Shown: in pieces, positions 1-9,273 of the stretch
How the letters are laid out: every line of letters starts with the position of its first letter
Position numbering within the stretch: the stretch's first letter is position 1
Origin: Flavobacterium sp. SUN046
GTDB taxonomy: Bacteria > Bacteroidota > Bacteroidia > Flavobacteriales > Flavobacteriaceae
Assembly: GCF_028867965.1 (NCBI RefSeq)
Contig: NZ_JAPQNT010000006.1
Coordinates: 62,001-126,000, forward strand
DNA length: 64,000 nt
Reading direction: 5' to 3'
The notes under the pieces: model-generated
What the model was told of the DNA's origin: nothing
Databases searched by the model: none
The model's input: the letters and a program-made list of their open reading frames with translations, nothing else
Made by a program: the position numbers and the translations under genes

Positions 1-924
1 ATTTATTTTTATCCTATCATTTTTTAAAAGTTCTGTTTTTGGTTTGACAAATTCAATACTGCTTCCGTAATTAATTTGTAAAAAAATAGAATTGATATCA
101 GTGGTCTTTATCTCTTTTAAGATGAATATAGTTTCTTCATTTTTTTTAACTTCTACATTCATTGTTGATGGCTCAATTGGAAAAACCGCATACTTATAAG
201 CATTATCATAAACAATTGGAGCTATTAAAAATTCAGAAAACAATGGCTTTTGACTTAACAAAAGCCACGAATTGTCATTAGGATAATGATCTTTTGCGAA
301 CAATTCAGGATTGGCTAAAAAATAACCATCATTATAATTAAATTCAAAAGTAAATTTACTTAAATTATAAGCACCACTAGACCAAGTTGCATCACACAAA
401 TACCATTTATTATTGAGTTGAACAGCATTCCATGAATGATTAGGAAATTTTAATTCTGAATCTATTGAACTTTCATTTCGTCCAAAACCATCAATGATTT
501 CGCAATTAATATTTTCTAAATTAGCTAAGGTTTTGACTAAATAAGCATAACCAGTGCAAATCGTTTTCTTTTCTTTTATAAGTTTTATAAAAACCTGATT
601 GCTAAATGATTTATCCCATTTGTTTCGTTCTAAACTATCATTTTGATATCTACTTCTTTTTGTGATATTTTTTTTACATCCTGTATAATCACATTCAATA
701 TTGGTGCTAACCCATGTATATATAGATCTAAATTTTTCAACATCAGAGGGCAAATTATGAGTGAGATTACGAGCAAGTCCAGGCAGATTAGATAAATCAT
801 TACCTTTATAAGAATAGGCAATTGCATCAGCATTTTTAAAATTTATATTTTTAAAATCTGAAATTTGTGCCTCAATTTTTAACTGACTTATTAATGATAT
901 GACCAAAAAAATCCACTTAATCAT
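1..924 (-). CDS. Secreted transglutaminase-like protein, C-terminus cut by window edge
   Basis: The minus-strand frame stays open from the ATG at 924 to the first base of the window (308 codons, no stop), so the C-terminus is missing. The N-terminus is a signal peptide (MIKWIFLVISLISQLKIEAQ). The papain-like transglutaminase triad is visible: Cys123 in TICTGYAYLV, His163 in PNHSWNAV and Asp178 in CDATW, with the Trp-rich spacing typical of bacterial transglutaminase-like (PF01841) proteins. Such secreted bacterial members are thought to be cysteine proteases or amidases rather than cross-linking enzymes, and the substrate is unknown. The start overlaps the stop of the upstream gene by 8 bp, so the pair is translationally coupled. 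Confidence 0.8.
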   Translation of the reverse strand, partial: MIKWIFLVISLISQLKIEAQISDFKNINFKNADAIAYSYKGNDLSNLPGLARNLTHNLPSDVEKFRSIYTWVSTNIECDYTGCKKNITKRSRYQNDSLERNKWDKSFSNQVFIKLIKEKKTICTGYAYLVKTLANLENINCEIIDGFGRNESSIDSELKFPNHSWNAVQLNNKWYLCDATWSSGAYNLSKFTFEFNYNDGYFLANPELFAKDHYPNDNSWLLLSQKPLFSEFLIAPIVYDNAYKYAVFPIEPSTMNVEVKKNEETIFILKEIKTTDINSIFLQINYGSSIEFVKPKTELLKNDRIKIN

Positions 925-1651
925 TTGTAAATAAAGATTTTATTTTTTGAAATACTGTTTTTTTAGATTTATAAACTTTATTTGTAGCAACTGCTCCCAT
1001 CATGATTCTTTGGCAGTTGTCAAGTTTAACATCATAAATCATAGTTATTGATTCATTTTCATTTTTAACTATGATTTGCTTATTTTCATAACCAACAAAT
1101 GTTACAATTAATACATCTCCATTTTTTAGTTTTTTTGGAAAAGTAAATTTACCATCAATATCTGTACTTGTTCCAATATTTTCATTCTTAAAATAGATAT
1201 TTGCTCCAGGTAATGGTCCAGATTTATCTGAAACAATTCCACTAACTGTAAATTTTTCATCAAGATTTACTGAATCAGAATCTTGTTTACTAGAACCATT
1301 TTCTACTTTAACGGTTTCATTTGTATTAGTTTTTTCTTGAGAAAAGCTATTATTAAATGATAAAATTGATAATAGCGAAATACCAAAAACACTTGAGGTA
1401 AAAGCACTTGACTTTGGCTTGTTTAATGAAGAATTAGGACTCGAATAACTTTTTAATTGTGATTCAAGAAATAATCCACAGGTTTTATTTTTTTCACTAC
1501 TAAAATAATTAAGAATTTCTTGGTCGCTCATTTTAGTAAAATCTACAACGTTTTTTTTACATGAATTACAAAATCCGCCTGTATCGGTTTTTTTAAAGGT
1601 TTTGAAATTCTCAGCACATGGTTTGTCGATTTGAATGTTAATTTTTTCCAT
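917..1651 (-). CDS. Zinc-ribbon-like N-terminus, membrane segment and carboxypeptidase-regulatory-like domain
   Basis: The product has 244 residues. The first ~60 carry a Cys cluster (CAENF, GFCNSCKK, TCGLF) and the phrase DFTKMSDQEILNYF, which I know from many flavobacterial proteins with this layout. A single hydrophobic segment follows near residues 85-105 (VFGISLLSILSF), ending in a Phe-Ser-Gln signal-like site. From about 130 onward there is a CarboxypepD_reg-like beta-sandwich (FTVSGIVSDKSGPLPGANIY, then GTSTDIDGKFTF), the type found at the start of TonB-dependent receptors. The likely topology is a cytoplasmic Cys-rich head and an exported beta domain. The role is unknown. It is the first gene of a pair with the transglutaminase-like gene. 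Confidence 0.7.
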   Translation of the reverse strand: MEKINIQIDKPCAENFKTFKKTDTGGFCNSCKKNVVDFTKMSDQEILNYFSSEKNKTCGLFLESQLKSYSSPNSSLNKPKSSAFTSSVFGISLLSILSFNNSFSQEKTNTNETVKVENGSSKQDSDSVNLDEKFTVSGIVSDKSGPLPGANIYFKNENIGTSTDIDGKFTFPKKLKNGDVLIVTFVGYENKQIIVKNENESITMIYDVKLDNCQRIMMGAVATNKVYKSKKTVFQKIKSLFTND

Positions 1652-1762
1652 CTTTAAAGTATTTAGTTTCTTATAAGATGTGTTTTTTTTAATAAAGGTT
1701 GGGATAGGTATAAAAATATTTTTATAAATAATAATTATTTTATCAAATTCTTAATTTTCTTC

Positions 1763-1799
1763 AAAAAAAATCCGTTTTGCTTTCACAAAACGGATTTTA
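1763..1799 (-). terminator. Rho-independent terminator of the SPFH gene
   Basis: A 9-bp perfect stem (TCCGTTTTG at 1771-1779 with CAAAACGGA at 1786-1794) encloses a 6-nt loop. Read on the minus strand it is followed by a run of eight T. It lies just after the stop codon at 1817. Confidence 0.85.
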
Positions 1800-1816
1800 A
1801 TTTTATTAGAAATTGT

Positions 1817-3727
1817 TTATTTCTTTTTTGGACTTTCAGAATCTTTTTTCGTATCCATCATTTCCATGAGTTTCATTCCTAACAACCCACTAATTCCACC
1901 TTCGGAACCACTTGTACCTGAAATTAATACGTCTGGAATAACTTTTATATTTCCTTTACCAATTTCTTCGGTAATTTTATATTTAGCAAAATTATCTTCA
2001 CCCATTGCAGAAACTTGTAATTGATAAGCTTCAGCAGTCGATTTACCAATTGCCATAATTTTTTCAGCTTCGGCTAAACCAGTTTTAGAAATTTTTTCAG
2101 CTTCGGCACTAGCGTTTAATTTTGTTGCCTCAGCTTGTGCACCAGCTCTTGCTTTTGTTGCCTCAGCTTCTGCATTAGCTCTCATTTTTGTAGCTTCAGC
2201 TTCGGCATTTACATTTAGTTTTAAACTTGTAGCGTCACCTTCGGCTTTTTTTACGGTTGCATCGGCAGTTCTTTGAGCAATTTCAACACTTTGAGATGCT
2301 TTTACAATTTCTTTTTGCATGTCGGCAATTGCAGTTTCTTTTTCCATTCCTTGACGTTGTTCTTGCGCCATTTTTTGAGTTTGATAGGTTTTTTGCTCTT
2401 CTTCAGCAATTTTTCTATCAGTTAAAGTTTTCATTAATGAATCGGGTGGAACAATGTCTCCAATCAATGTGTCAACTGCATTTACATTGTATTCATCCAA
2501 AACTACTTTAATATGGTTTTTAGCTGATTCTTGACGCTCTTTTCTTGTACTTAAGAATGAAATTACATCACTTTCTTGAGCCGAATTTCTAAAATAATTA
2601 CCAATTGTAGGTTCTAAAACTTGCGAAACCAAGTTGGTCATACTTCCAAAACGCGCAATTACTTTTGGAGCTTCGTTTGCTGGTACATGAATAATTTGTG
2701 AAACATCTAAATTAAACGGAAAACCATCTTTAGAACGAACCGTAATTGTAGATAAATTATGGTCTAAATTGTGTGATTCGCTTCGAGCATCAGCCCAATT
2801 CAAAACTAAATTGGTTGTTGGCACCGATTCTAATTTGGTTGTATATTTATTCAATGCATATTTTCCTGGTCCAAGTGGTTCCATCCAAACACCACGTTGA
2901 CCTTTAGAAACAATATTTCCATGTTTAAAATGTTCACCTGTAACGTCTAAACCATCTTCACCTATATAGGAAATTACAACGCCAACGTATCCAATTGGCA
3001 CATCTGTCATTGGATTTTGTTCAATTTGAATTGCCCAAGAATTGATGTAATAAGAACCAGCTAACATAACTTGAGGTTGCAATCCACGGTTTCCGCCAGC
3101 TTCAAGAAACATGTCAAAATCTTGAAAATTGTTGTGATTGGAAACATTTTTTCCTGCAATTTGTCCGTCAGGAATTGGTTCTCCATCTAAAGCTGTTACA
3201 ATTCCAATCATGTTTTCGTAAATTTTTACTTGATCAACAATTACAATTTCGAAAATAAAGGTGTTAATTCTATAAGAACCAGTTGTAATGAATGCCGTTT
3301 GACGACCTTTTTGTCCGCCATTATTTAAGAAAGCTTCTGCATCTTGAAAGTTATCACTTGAAATTTTTCTTGCCAAAATTCGTCCTGTTGGAATTTCCTT
3401 TCCATCTTTACTTAAAATCAATCCAATTTTTCCTTCGGGAATGATTGTAAATGATGTCATATCGACAGAATATTGCCAAATCCACATTCCCCAATACAAT
3501 CCTGGAGCTAAAGTCTTAGCTTGATAACCAGCTTCGCCTTTGGTTGCTATAATACGTCCGTCTGGCAACGATTTATCGGAACCAAAAAGCACAAATTTTT
3601 TGGTAATTAAACCAATTTTATCTTCGGGAACTATTACCATTCCAAAGAAAACTCTTAAAACAAATTTGTAAAGAACAATTGATAACACTATTAGTATTAC
3701 CCACCAAAAATCTAAAATTCCAGTCAT
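1817..3727 (-). CDS. SPFH/band 7 (flotillin-like) membrane protein with repeated N-terminal modules
   Basis: The product has 636 residues. One N-terminal transmembrane helix (residues ~8-30) precedes four degenerate copies of a ~65-residue beta module (about 34-95, 97-165, 171-240, 244-303). Each copy opens with an IGL/IGI/VGV strand and a P-D/T-G or similar turn, and copies 2 and 3 share NFQD and GG-x-x-G. The band 7 core follows (~305-440), then a long charged coiled coil that includes five 11-residue AEAEATK-type hendecads (~507-560). A Gly-rich segment and a Lys-rich tail end the protein. SPFH proteins oligomerise and organise membrane microdomains. The gene stands alone, with its own terminator. 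Confidence 0.85.
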   Translation of the reverse strand: MTGILDFWWVILIVLSIVLYKFVLRVFFGMVIVPEDKIGLITKKFVLFGSDKSLPDGRIIATKGEAGYQAKTLAPGLYWGMWIWQYSVDMTSFTIIPEGKIGLILSKDGKEIPTGRILARKISSDNFQDAEAFLNNGGQKGRQTAFITTGSYRINTFIFEIVIVDQVKIYENMIGIVTALDGEPIPDGQIAGKNVSNHNNFQDFDMFLEAGGNRGLQPQVMLAGSYYINSWAIQIEQNPMTDVPIGYVGVVISYIGEDGLDVTGEHFKHGNIVSKGQRGVWMEPLGPGKYALNKYTTKLESVPTTNLVLNWADARSESHNLDHNLSTITVRSKDGFPFNLDVSQIIHVPANEAPKVIARFGSMTNLVSQVLEPTIGNYFRNSAQESDVISFLSTRKERQESAKNHIKVVLDEYNVNAVDTLIGDIVPPDSLMKTLTDRKIAEEEQKTYQTQKMAQEQRQGMEKETAIADMQKEIVKASQSVEIAQRTADATVKKAEGDATSLKLNVNAEAEATKMRANAEAEATKARAGAQAEATKLNASAEAEKISKTGLAEAEKIMAIGKSTAEAYQLQVSAMGEDNFAKYKITEEIGKGNIKVIPDVLISGTSGSEGGISGLLGMKLMEMMDTKKDSESPKKK

Positions 3728-3985
3728 GATTATTTATATAAAGTTAAGGTTGATTTTTTGTAGAATTGATAGAAAAATTATAGTAAATTCAGATTCATTA
3801 ACACTATGAATAAAGTAAATTATTTATTTGCGTTTTGAAATTACAACACCTCTGTGTCATTTTAGAATTGGTTCTATTTTGAAATCTGTTATTATACGAA
3901 TGCACTTATTAAATGTTACATAAAAAAGAACATTTATTTTTAGCATCCTTCATAAGTTGTTAATTTTCAATAAAATATAAAATAA
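3728..3985. other. Non-coding gap upstream of the SPFH gene
   Basis: I see no open reading frame or structured element here apart from the yebC terminator that borders it. The promoter of the SPFH gene should lie in this stretch, but I find no clear TAnnTTTG box close to its start. Confidence 0.4.
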
Positions 3986-4016
3986 AAAAAACTCCAAGTT
4001 TCCTTGAAGTTTTAAT
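3986..4016 (-). terminator. Probable terminator after yebC
   Basis: AAACTCCAAG and CTTGAAGTTT pair with one mismatch around a 3-4 nt loop. On the minus strand the hairpin is followed by a T run, 20-50 nt after the yebC stop. Confidence 0.7.
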
Positions 4017-4035
4017 TTAAAATCTTAAATCAAAT

Positions 4036-4752
4036 CTATTCCGATTCATCCATTGTATGATAAACGTTCATAACGTCATCATCTTCTTCCATTTTTTCAA
4101 TTAATTTTTCAACATCAGCCATTTCAGCTGGAGTTAACTTTTTTGTAATTTGTGGAATTCTCTCAAATCCAGAAGATAAAATTTCGATTCCGCGAGATTC
4201 TAATTCTTTTTGTATTGCTCCAAAACTTTCAAAAGGTGCGTAGATTAGAATTCCATCTTCATCAGCAAAAATTTCTTCTGCACCAAAATCGATAAATTCC
4301 AATTCTAATTCTTCAATATCTTGATTATTGTTTGGAATTCTGAAATTGCACGTGTGATCAAACATAAATTCAACAGAACCTTGCGTTCCTAAAGTTCCGT
4401 TACATTTATTGAAATAACTTCTCACGTTGGCAACCGTTCTATTATTATTGTCAGTTGCTGTTTCTATCAAAATTGCAATTCCGTGTGGTGCGTAACCTTC
4501 AAATAGTTGCTCTTTATAGTTTGCAGTATCTTTATCGGTTGCTTTTTTAATGGCTCTTTCAACGTTTTCTTTTGGCATATTTACTGCCTTAGAATTCTGA
4601 ATCACAGCACGCAAACGAGAGTTGGCTTCCGGATTTGGACCGCCTTCTTTTACTGCCATTACAATATCTTTTCCAATACGTGTAAACGCTTTAGCCATTG
4701 CTGACCAACGTTTCATTTTTCTACCTTTTCTAAATTCGAATGCTCTTCCCAT
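4036..4752 (-). CDS. yebC: YebC/PmpR family protein
   Basis: The 238 residues match the usual family length. The N-terminus has the conserved MGRAFEFRKGRKMKRW and the segment VKEGGPNPEANSRLR. The middle has the NVERAIKKA and APHGIAILIETATDNNNRT motifs, and the C-terminus ends in an acidic tail. YebC proteins are DNA-binding regulators, and some members are now known to help ribosomes through proline stretches, so the exact role of this copy is open. It is monocistronic, with a good promoter upstream (4825-4854) and a terminator downstream. Confidence 0.93.
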   Translation of the reverse strand: MGRAFEFRKGRKMKRWSAMAKAFTRIGKDIVMAVKEGGPNPEANSRLRAVIQNSKAVNMPKENVERAIKKATDKDTANYKEQLFEGYAPHGIAILIETATDNNNRTVANVRSYFNKCNGTLGTQGSVEFMFDHTCNFRIPNNNQDIEELELEFIDFGAEEIFADEDGILIYAPFESFGAIQKELESRGIEILSSGFERIPQITKKLTPAEMADVEKLIEKMEEDDDVMNVYHTMDESE

Positions 4753-4824
4753 TTCTAATTATGTATTTCAATATTCAACATTGATATTGAATTTAAAAAT
4801 TATTTATTTCTTATTTTCAATTTG

Positions 4825-4854
4825 CAAAAGTACTTTTTTCAATTTCAATTTCAA
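4825..4854 (-). promoter_or_regulatory. Bacteroidota-type promoter for yebC
   Basis: On the minus strand TTG (4852-4854) is separated by 19 nt from TACTTTTG (4825-4832), an exact TAnnTTTG box. It lies about 70 nt upstream of the yebC start, in the gap after the preceding gene. Confidence 0.7.
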
Positions 4855-4863
4855 AATTCAATA

Positions 4864-5898
4864 TTAATTTTCAGGAACATGATTTGAAATAAAACTTTCT
4901 CCTGTTGAATTCCAATCATTTATTATAGTACTTTTTTCTTGAAAATTACTGTTATTCTCTTTATTGTAAGTTTCAATTTCTTTATTTACTTGCTTCACCA
5001 TCGCATTATAATTATCAACTTCCTCTTTGGTTCTATCTTTATCTGATTTAGATTCCATAGTTTTTTTAGCATTCTCAAATTTATCGTTGAACATTATAAA
5101 AGAAACTAATTTTGGAACAAATTTTTGAGCTTCTTTTTTATAAAACTCAAGTGTTTTTTTGGTAGCATTAAGAATTGATGAATCACCATTGTAAGGTTTG
5201 ATAGATTTTAATTTTTCAAGACCTTCATCTGAATATTGAATTAAAGCATTAGCATTTTGCTGAATGGCTGCTAAATCCTTATTTTTGATTGCTAGCGATA
5301 GATTTAAATCGGTATAATTTGTTTTGAAAAATATTAAATACATAGCGGTATGATAATCGAAAACTTCGTTAGAAATTTTCATTTTTTTTCCTAATTCAGA
5401 TTCTCCGCCTGAAATTGTAATTTTATATTTTAACGCAAATGAAGTAAATGCATTTTGAGCTTTTTCATTTTCAGAATCTAATTTTTCATTAACTAAATCT
5501 CGCGCTAGCAAATAAGCTTCCATCGCATCATAAGATTGCTCGGCTACTTCTTGCATATTTATGATTTTATCATATTCCTCATTCAAATTCTTTTGACAAA
5601 AATCAAAATATTGAATGACTTGATTCTGATATTCAACATCGCCTTTGTAACCATTTTTTAATTCACTAATCTTCTTTTTACTAGCTTCAATTGTTTTTAC
5701 TAATTGCTTTCTTGTATTGTCAATTTTACGTGCATTTTTTGAATGAGCTACAGCTGATGTATATTTCCAAGTACTTTTTGAAATTGTTTCCTGCTCTTTA
5801 TTTATATAAGTCAAATATTCTACTGGAGTTTTAAATTCTTGAGCCATCATGCTACAACAAGAAATAAAAAGTAAGAATAACGTCAATTTTAGTTTCAT
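4864..5898 (-). CDS. Secreted helical protein (LIC11966-like)
   Basis: The product has 344 residues, starting with a signal peptide (LFLLFISCCSMMAQ). The rest is mostly helical, rich in Lys, Glu and Asn. The segments TPVEYLTYINKEQE, SKSTWKYTSAVAHSKNAR and IINMQEVAEQSYD resemble flavobacterial proteins that I recall being named LIC11966 family surface proteins; I cannot verify that name here. The cysteine pair in the signal region could be a lipobox, but it lacks the usual spacing. It begins 3 bp after the S41 protease gene and is almost certainly cotranscribed with it. Function unknown. Confidence 0.6.
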   Translation of the reverse strand: MKLKLTLFLLFISCCSMMAQEFKTPVEYLTYINKEQETISKSTWKYTSAVAHSKNARKIDNTRKQLVKTIEASKKKISELKNGYKGDVEYQNQVIQYFDFCQKNLNEEYDKIINMQEVAEQSYDAMEAYLLARDLVNEKLDSENEKAQNAFTSFALKYKITISGGESELGKKMKISNEVFDYHTAMYLIFFKTNYTDLNLSLAIKNKDLAAIQQNANALIQYSDEGLEKLKSIKPYNGDSSILNATKKTLEFYKKEAQKFVPKLVSFIMFNDKFENAKKTMESKSDKDRTKEEVDNYNAMVKQVNKEIETYNKENNSNFQEKSTIINDWNSTGESFISNHVPEN

Positions 5899-5901
5899 AA
5901 T

Positions 5902-7941
5902 TTATTTTTTTAAATCATTAATAATGTTTACTGCTTCGGTAATATGTAAATTGGTTTTAATTTCTTTAATTCGTTTAGTTGTACTACTTTTTAAATATTC
6001 ATCAAATTGTTGATTTTCAATATCAACTGAATTTCGTTCCACATTTATTGGATATATAATTTCAGATTGAGTATTTATCTCTTTCCAAAGTAAATTTAGT
6101 TTACTTACTTCATCAAAAACAGAGTTAAAGTTCAATAAAATTGGCGCTCCTTCAAAATCATAAAATTTATTTATTCTAACATTTAATGCCGAAATTGCTT
6201 TGGCATTAGTATCCAAATTTATCCTTTTTTTGCTAGCTTCAATTGCATCAATTCTAAAAGGATTTGAAAACTCATTAAATCGTAAAACAGCATCAACAGA
6301 TTCATTTTTTAAAGCCGTTTTATTTATACTTTCTCTAGGCATTTGTTTATCAAAAAGTAATGGAATTTCAATATCAGGTGTTATTCCAGTTGTTTGATTA
6401 CTTTTTCCGGTAATTCTATAAAATGCTTGAATAGTCAATTTGAGATATTCGTCAGGATTGTTTCCTTCTTTAATTGGAATAACGCTTTGAACAGAAGCTT
6501 TTCCATAAGATTTTGCACCAATAATAATAGCTCTTTTGTAATCTTGCATAGCATTTGAAAAAAATTCACTTGCTGAAGCAGAAAAACCATTAATCAAAAT
6601 CACTATTGGTCCGGTAAATATGCTTCCTCTATTAGGATCTTTAACCGTTTCGGTATTGTTTCTGCTTTTTAAAATTGCCACTGGACCAATATCAATAAAC
6701 GAACCACTTAATTTTATTGCTTCATTCATTGAACCACCACCGTTATTTTGCAAATCAATTATTAAACCATCAATAGCATCTTTTTGAAGTTTGACAATTT
6801 CTTTAGCAACATCATCACTAACATTAGTTTTTCCGTTTTCAAAGTTGGCATAAAAACTTGGAATTTTTAAATAGCCTATTTTTTTTCCGCCTTTTTCAAT
6901 TACATAACTATAAACACCGTTATCATAATCTTTCAAAACCTTTTTAACTAAATTAACTGTATAGGTTTCACCGCTTTTTTTTCTTAAAGTAAATTCTACA
7001 TTTTTATATTCGCTTGAACTAAAAATTTCATGAACTTTTTTTACCGAAGAACATGATATTGGATACTCTTCATTTAAATATTTAATTTTTAAGATTTGAT
7101 CACCAACTTTAATTTTTTCTGAAAAATAGGCTGAACTTCCTGGCAATATGGCATCAACAATCATTTCATCTTTATCTTTTGATGAAATCATGATTCCGAA
7201 AGTTAAATTATCAGCACTTACCGCAGAAAGAAAACTTGATTTTTCACTTTCAGAAAAATATTCGGTATGTGGATCGAAATAAGAGCAATAAATACGAATG
7301 AATTTAGAATTAAATTCTTTTTTAGTTAATTGCAAACTTGAAATTTTACAAGAATAGATTTCAAAAATTTTTTCTTTAGAAATTTTAGAAAGTTTATCAA
7401 AATTAGCGGATAAAGAATCTTTATTTTTACTCGTTTTAGAAATATCATTTAAAATAAAATAAAGCATACTTTTTTTGTGTGCTTTTTTTAACTCAACAAT
7501 ATCTTTTAAATACGGAAATGCTTTTTTAGAAAACTGTATTGTTTCTTTTCCGTTATAATCAAAAGGTTCTTTTTTTAAATTTTCAATAATTCCATCAAGT
7601 CTTGAAATTGCATTTGAATAAGTGGTGTAAAAAACATTTAAGAAATCACAATTATTTTCTAGAATATTATCGTCTAATTTAAGTTTGTATTTCGTTAAAT
7701 TATTAATTTCAGCTTCTGTAAAAAGTCGGTTGTTTTTATCTAATTCTTTTAAGAAAGATTCAAATACATACACAGACAAACTGTCATCAATAGCTTTTGG
7801 GCGATAATGCTGGTCTTTAATAATTGTATTTATTTGAGAAATTATTTCGCAAGGCTTAACCTCATTTTGCGAAAAGCTAAATAATGGAATTAAAAAAATG
7901 ACTAATAAAGGTACCTTCAAACGATTTATTTTGAAAATCAA
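5902..7941 (-). CDS. S41 family C-terminal processing protease (Prc-like), PDZ domain
   Basis: The product has 679 residues, close to Prc/Tsp size, with a signal peptide (VPLLVIFLIPLFSFSQ). A PDZ domain lies around residues 245-335 (GDQILKI). The protease core spans ~355-530, with the Ser nucleophile in NGFSASASEFF (about 454-458) and the general-base Lys481 in SYGKASVQ. It should cleave periplasmic or envelope proteins from their C-termini. The start codon is TTG at 7941: there is no Met before the signal peptide and the frame is closed upstream. The TTG is the tail of a perfect TACATTTG promoter-like box. The start lies 49 bp after gcvT, and the secreted helical protein follows 3 bp downstream. 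Confidence 0.9.
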   Translation of the reverse strand: MIFKINRLKVPLLVIFLIPLFSFSQNEVKPCEIISQINTIIKDQHYRPKAIDDSLSVYVFESFLKELDKNNRLFTEAEINNLTKYKLKLDDNILENNCDFLNVFYTTYSNAISRLDGIIENLKKEPFDYNGKETIQFSKKAFPYLKDIVELKKAHKKSMLYFILNDISKTSKNKDSLSANFDKLSKISKEKIFEIYSCKISSLQLTKKEFNSKFIRIYCSYFDPHTEYFSESEKSSFLSAVSADNLTFGIMISSKDKDEMIVDAILPGSSAYFSEKIKVGDQILKIKYLNEEYPISCSSVKKVHEIFSSSEYKNVEFTLRKKSGETYTVNLVKKVLKDYDNGVYSYVIEKGGKKIGYLKIPSFYANFENGKTNVSDDVAKEIVKLQKDAIDGLIIDLQNNGGGSMNEAIKLSGSFIDIGPVAILKSRNNTETVKDPNRGSIFTGPIVILINGFSASASEFFSNAMQDYKRAIIIGAKSYGKASVQSVIPIKEGNNPDEYLKLTIQAFYRITGKSNQTTGITPDIEIPLLFDKQMPRESINKTALKNESVDAVLRFNEFSNPFRIDAIEASKKRINLDTNAKAISALNVRINKFYDFEGAPILLNFNSVFDEVSKLNLLWKEINTQSEIIYPINVERNSVDIENQQFDEYLKSSTTKRIKEIKTNLHITEAVNIINDLKK

Positions 7942-7990
7942 ATGTAATAAAATAAAATTATAAAAAAATATTCATTGAAATTGCAATTGA

Positions 7991-9073
7991 TTACTTTTTA
8001 TAAAACGGCATTTTCACCACTTTAGCGGCTATTTTTTTATCTCTAATAAGTATGAAAATTTCAGAATCAACTGCAGCAAATTCAGTTTTTACATAACCCA
8101 TTCCGATTGCTTTTCCTAAACTTGGTGCTTGTGTACCAGAAGTTACAATTCCGATATTATTTCCGTCAGCATCAACAATTTCGTAGTCGTGACGTGGAAT
8201 TCCTCTATCAATCAATTCGAAACCAATTAATTTTCTAGAAACTCCGGCTTCTTTTTGAGCTTTTAAATTTTCTGAATTTGTGAATTCTTTAGTGAATTTT
8301 GTAATCCATCCTAATCCAGCTTCTAATGGAGAAGTCGAGTCATTGATGTCATTTCCATACAAACAAAATCCCATTTCTAAACGTAATGTATCACGAGCTG
8401 CCAATCCTACAGGTTTGATTCCGAATGCTTTTCCAGCTTCGAAAACTTTATTCCAAACTTGTTCTACTTCCGAATTTTTGCAATAAATTTCAAATCCACC
8501 CGAACCAGTATAACCAGTTGCCGAAATAATTACGTGTTCGATCCCAGCAAAATCAGCTACTTCAAAATGGTAATATTTTATAACTGATAAATCTATCGAA
8601 GTAAGTGATTGCATTGCTTCAACAGCTTTTGGACCTTGAATTGCGAGTAAAGAATAATCGTCTGAAAGATTTTTCATATCAACTCCTAAATCGTTGAAAG
8701 ACGAAATCCAATCCCAATCTTTATCGATATTGGATGCATTTACAACCAATAAATATTGCTCTTCTTTTATTTTGTAAACGATCAAATCATCAACAATTCC
8801 GCCAGTTTTATTAGGCAAACAAGAGTATTGTGTTTTTCCAATTTCTAAAATTGCAGCATCATTTGAAGTTACTTTTTGAATCAAAGCCAATGCATTTTCA
8901 CCCGAAAGTAGAAATTCTCCCATGTGCGAAACATCAAAAACACCAACTGCATTTCTAACCGTTTCGTGTTCGGCATTTACTCCTTCGTAAGAAACAGGCA
9001 TATTATAACCTGCAAACGGAACCATTTTTGCTCCCAAACTTTCGTGAATGTGCGTTAAAGCTGTATTTTTCAT
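7991..9073 (-). CDS. gcvT: Glycine cleavage system T protein (aminomethyltransferase)
   Basis: At 360 residues it is the normal length for GcvT. Conserved family features include PFAGYNMPV near the N-terminus, [10 protein letters not shown], the folate-site region [14 protein letters not shown] and the C-terminal barrel segment around [12 protein letters not shown]. It transfers the methylene group from the aminomethyl-lipoyl H protein to tetrahydrofolate, releasing ammonia. No other gcv gene is nearby, which is common in Flavobacteriaceae. Confidence 0.96.
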   Translation of the reverse strand: MKNTALTHIHESLGAKMVPFAGYNMPVSYEGVNAEHETVRNAVGVFDVSHMGEFLLSGENALALIQKVTSNDAAILEIGKTQYSCLPNKTGGIVDDLIVYKIKEEQYLLVVNASNIDKDWDWISSFNDLGVDMKNLSDDYSLLAIQGPKAVEAMQSLTSIDLSVIKYYHFEVADFAGIEHVIISATGYTGSGGFEIYCKNSEVEQVWNKVFEAGKAFGIKPVGLAARDTLRLEMGFCLYGNDINDSTSPLEAGLGWITKFTKEFTNSENLKAQKEAGVSRKLIGFELIDRGIPRHDYEIVDADGNNIGIVTSGTQAPSLGKAIGMGYVKTEFAAVDSEIFILIRDKKIAAKVVKMPFYKK

Positions 9074-9273
9074 TGGATATATTTGTAAATTTTAAAGTCG
9101 CTAATTTATTCAAAATTTCTTAAAATAATAATTAAAAATTGAATTAAAAATGGATTTATATTAACAAAAGTGATTCATTAATTACTATTTAATAAAAGTT
9201 GAAATTTGAGATGTAAAAATTTTAATACCATTATTCAAAAAAGTATATTTACATTTTTACAAATTAAATTATA

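Noticed and set aside
2090..2240. Tandem DNA repeat or CRISPR-like array
   Set aside because: The 33-bp periodicity is coding: it specifies the AEAEATK hendecad coiled coil of the SPFH protein. There are no unique spacers.
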